Source of the DNA: an uncultured archaeon
GTDB taxonomy: Archaea; Halobacteriota; Methanosarcinia; Methanosarcinales; Methanoperedenaceae
Length of the DNA stretch: 6,513 nucleotides
Reading direction: 5' to 3'
NCBI GenBank assembly: GCA_902386085.1
Contig: CABMIA010000101.1
Location: forward strand, 1 to 6,513
Shown here piece by piece: positions 5,369-6,513 of this stretch (position 1 is its first letter; the number at the start of each line of letters is the position of its first letter). Made by a program: the position numbers and the translations under genes. Below the pieces are notes generated by a model. It had not been told where the DNA came from, did no database searches, and was given only the letters and a program-made list of their open reading frames with translations.

Positions 5369-5988
5369 ATCGTCCGCCTTCCGTTTCTTGTGTGATCTTT
5401 CGGAGCAACAAATACTTCAAGATATTCAAGCTTTTTTAATTTTTTGAGCTTTTCGTATATCAAATCCCATCCGCATGGGCGGTCATAGACTTCACATTTT
5501 CCCTCTATTGCGCCGCCGCATGGCCCGTTGAGCAGGCTCTTCGCACATCGTGACACGGGGCATATCCCGCCATACATCCAGGTCACACAATCCCCGCATA
5601 AGCCGCACTGTTCCTTCACAGTCTCTTCGCAGCATGTTCCTCCAAGAGATTCCGTATCAAGAGCCGGATAGGTCTGTATTTCTGCACATCCTGAGATAAC
5701 AGAAACACCACCCCCGCATGACATTACAAGGAGAGCCTGCGCTTTTCCGATCGCGGGATTTTGCGAAAGTATCTCTTCCCATGATTTGATATTGCAGGCA
5801 GAACTGATTACATTCCATCCAACTATATTTTTTTTGGATGTCAGAAGCTTTTTTTCCATTTCAAGAACTTCAGGCTCCCCGCCAACATGTAGCTTAGAGG
5901 CACATTTTCCACAGCCGATTATGAAAATATCATTTTCTGCCAGGTTTTTCAGGATATCATTAAATTCCTTCTGTCGTGAAATTATCAT
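5365..5988 (-). CDS. metV: MetV-like protein (methylenetetrahydrofolate reductase C-terminal domain, Cys-rich)
   Basis: The 207-residue protein is rich in cysteine: 15 residues, at 26, 29, 65, 91, 101, 119, 120, 128, 131, 134, 143, 148, 157, 165 and 172. The C-terminal run CGLCGDC, GGICPVSRCAK, LLNGPCGGA, GKCEV and CGWDLIYEKL (128-180) is the MTHFR_C/MetV domain signature. MetV partners MetF in acetogens and is thought to bring Fe-S or zinc sites that route electrons to the flavin. The N-terminal GCGKCASKLHVGG (25-37) belongs to the same family and probably binds a further cluster. ATG 5988 lies two bases after the dihydropteroate synthase stop, with AAGGT at the junction as SD. The stop overlaps the metF start by four bases, giving near one-to-one synthesis. 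The function as MetF partner is inferred from family and adjacency. Confidence 0.88.
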   Translation of the reverse strand: MIISRQKEFNDILKNLAENDIFIIGCGKCASKLHVGGEPEVLEMEKKLLTSKKNIVGWNVISSACNIKSWEEILSQNPAIGKAQALLVMSCGGGVSVISGCAEIQTYPALDTESLGGTCCEETVKEQCGLCGDCVTWMYGGICPVSRCAKSLLNGPCGGAIEGKCEVYDRPCGWDLIYEKLKKLKKLEYLEVFVAPKDHTRNGRRTI

Positions 5989-5990
5989 TT

Positions 5991-6512
5991 TTACCTTGAA
6001 TACCTGAAAATCGTGTCGTTTTTCTTTTCGAGCAATTCAGAAAGCATATCCGCGATCTGGGGTAGCGCCCTGACCTGGCTTTTGATCTTTTTGATCAGCC
6101 GCTGTATCTGAAGATATGTTCCGGTTATGATGATATCTGCTTTTTCGACTTCATGGGATACGGCTTCCCGGGGAAGGGCTGCATCTCCCCCTCTTGCCAG
6201 CATCTCCTGTTTAATTATGAGGGCTTCTGTAGCCGTAATATTCCTTATCAGAATATTTAGTAAAACGGTCTTATTTTTCATGACCTGGCTGCCGCTATCT
6301 GTCACCCGGATCGATCTCATCATGTATGCACAGTCATCCTGATATTCATTATCAAGAAGTTCCGCCACATGATCGCCCGAAATGACCTCTGGTATTTTTG
6401 CCCTTGAGGCTTCTGCGACCCTGATAGCATCCACGGTCGGCCCAACATCATGGGTTCGTATAATGTGGGCTCCATTCCTTACCGCGATCGCCGTTGCTGC
6501 GATACTGCCATA
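5991..6512 (-). CDS. folP: Dihydropteroate synthase, C-terminal part with extra domain (5' end outside window)
   Basis: The frame is open from the right edge for 173 codons and ends with TAA. The first visible residues, YGSIAATAIAVRNGAHIIRTHDV, are the end of the DHPS barrel; the RTHDV motif holds the Arg and His (visible residues 19 and 21) that bind substrate in FolP. The enzyme joins p-aminobenzoate to the pterin pyrophosphate. Bacterial FolP ends about 15 residues further on, but here about 135 more follow, including ILIRNITATEALIIKQEML, GGDAALPREA, EKADIIITGTYLQIQRLI and KSQVRALPQIA. This resembles the accessory domain that many anaerobic bacteria carry at the N-terminus of FolP, so the domain order looks swapped. 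The GTG at 6434 is internal and not the start. The spacing to metV is two bases. DHPS identity is firm, the role of the extension unknown. Confidence 0.88.
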   Translation of the reverse strand, partial: YGSIAATAIAVRNGAHIIRTHDVGPTVDAIRVAEASRAKIPEVISGDHVAELLDNEYQDDCAYMMRSIRVTDSGSQVMKNKTVLLNILIRNITATEALIIKQEMLARGGDAALPREAVSHEVEKADIIITGTYLQIQRLIKKIKSQVRALPQIADMLSELLEKKNDTIFRYSR

Positions 6513-6513
6513 A

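Noticed and set aside
5991..6434. A separate 147-residue gene starting at GTG 6434
   Set aside because: The same frame continues upstream to the window edge and encodes the DHPS C-terminal motif GSIAATAIA...RTHDV, so the GTG is internal.

Overview
This window is from an archaeal genome. It carries F420 biosynthesis (cofE) beside folate or pterin genes (a dihydropteroate synthase, a MetV/MetF pair) and a short ThiC-type enzyme. Ribosome binding sites are archaeal or bacterial style (GAGGT, GAGGAG) and start-stop overlaps are tight. The gene set fits a euryarchaeon of the methanogen/ANME side (Methanosarcinales, ANME-1 or Syntrophoarchaeum-like). That placement is inferred from gene content, because no rRNA or other marker is present.

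Every gene I accept is on the minus strand, so transcription runs from right to left. From the right edge: the 3' part of a dihydropteroate synthase with an unusual C-terminal extension (5991-6512), a Cys-rich MetV-like protein (5365-5988), MetF (4496-5368) and a divergent ThiC homologue (3270-4499). These four lie within 2 bases of each other or overlap by 4, and look like one C1/pterin operon. Further left are cofE (824-1597) and the first 227 codons of an ADP-ribosylglycohydrolase (1-683), which runs off the window.

A two-gene cassette lies between thiC and cofE: a GxxExxY protein with a PD-(D/E)XK-type core (2832-3209), overlapped by 4 bases by a SIR2-like protein with a CxxC/CxxC zinc module (1777-2835). 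Near-identical 30-base inverted repeats (1655-1684 and 3210-3239, 28/30 identical), each made of three 9-base CGCAAAGNN units, bracket the pair. The SIR2 gene is far richer in AT than its neighbours. Removing the bracketed segment would leave thiC and cofE about 87 bases apart. The best reading is a small cargo element, possibly for defence, inserted into a housekeeping cofactor operon.

The right-hand repeat is also translated, in a 16-residue leader ORF (MKVYITAKNAKDAKNG) with a strong Shine-Dalgarno sequence. Its stop overlaps the GxxExxY start, so the cassette appears to draw both transcription and translation from the host operon.

In the host operon, DHPS would supply dihydropteroate, MetV-MetF would reduce methylene-tetrahydropterin to the methyl level, CofE would add glutamates to F420-0, and the ThiC relative would make a pyrimidine or another imidazole-derived product. 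No tRNA, rRNA, CRISPR array or transposase gene is visible. No gene-free stretch exceeds 180 bases.
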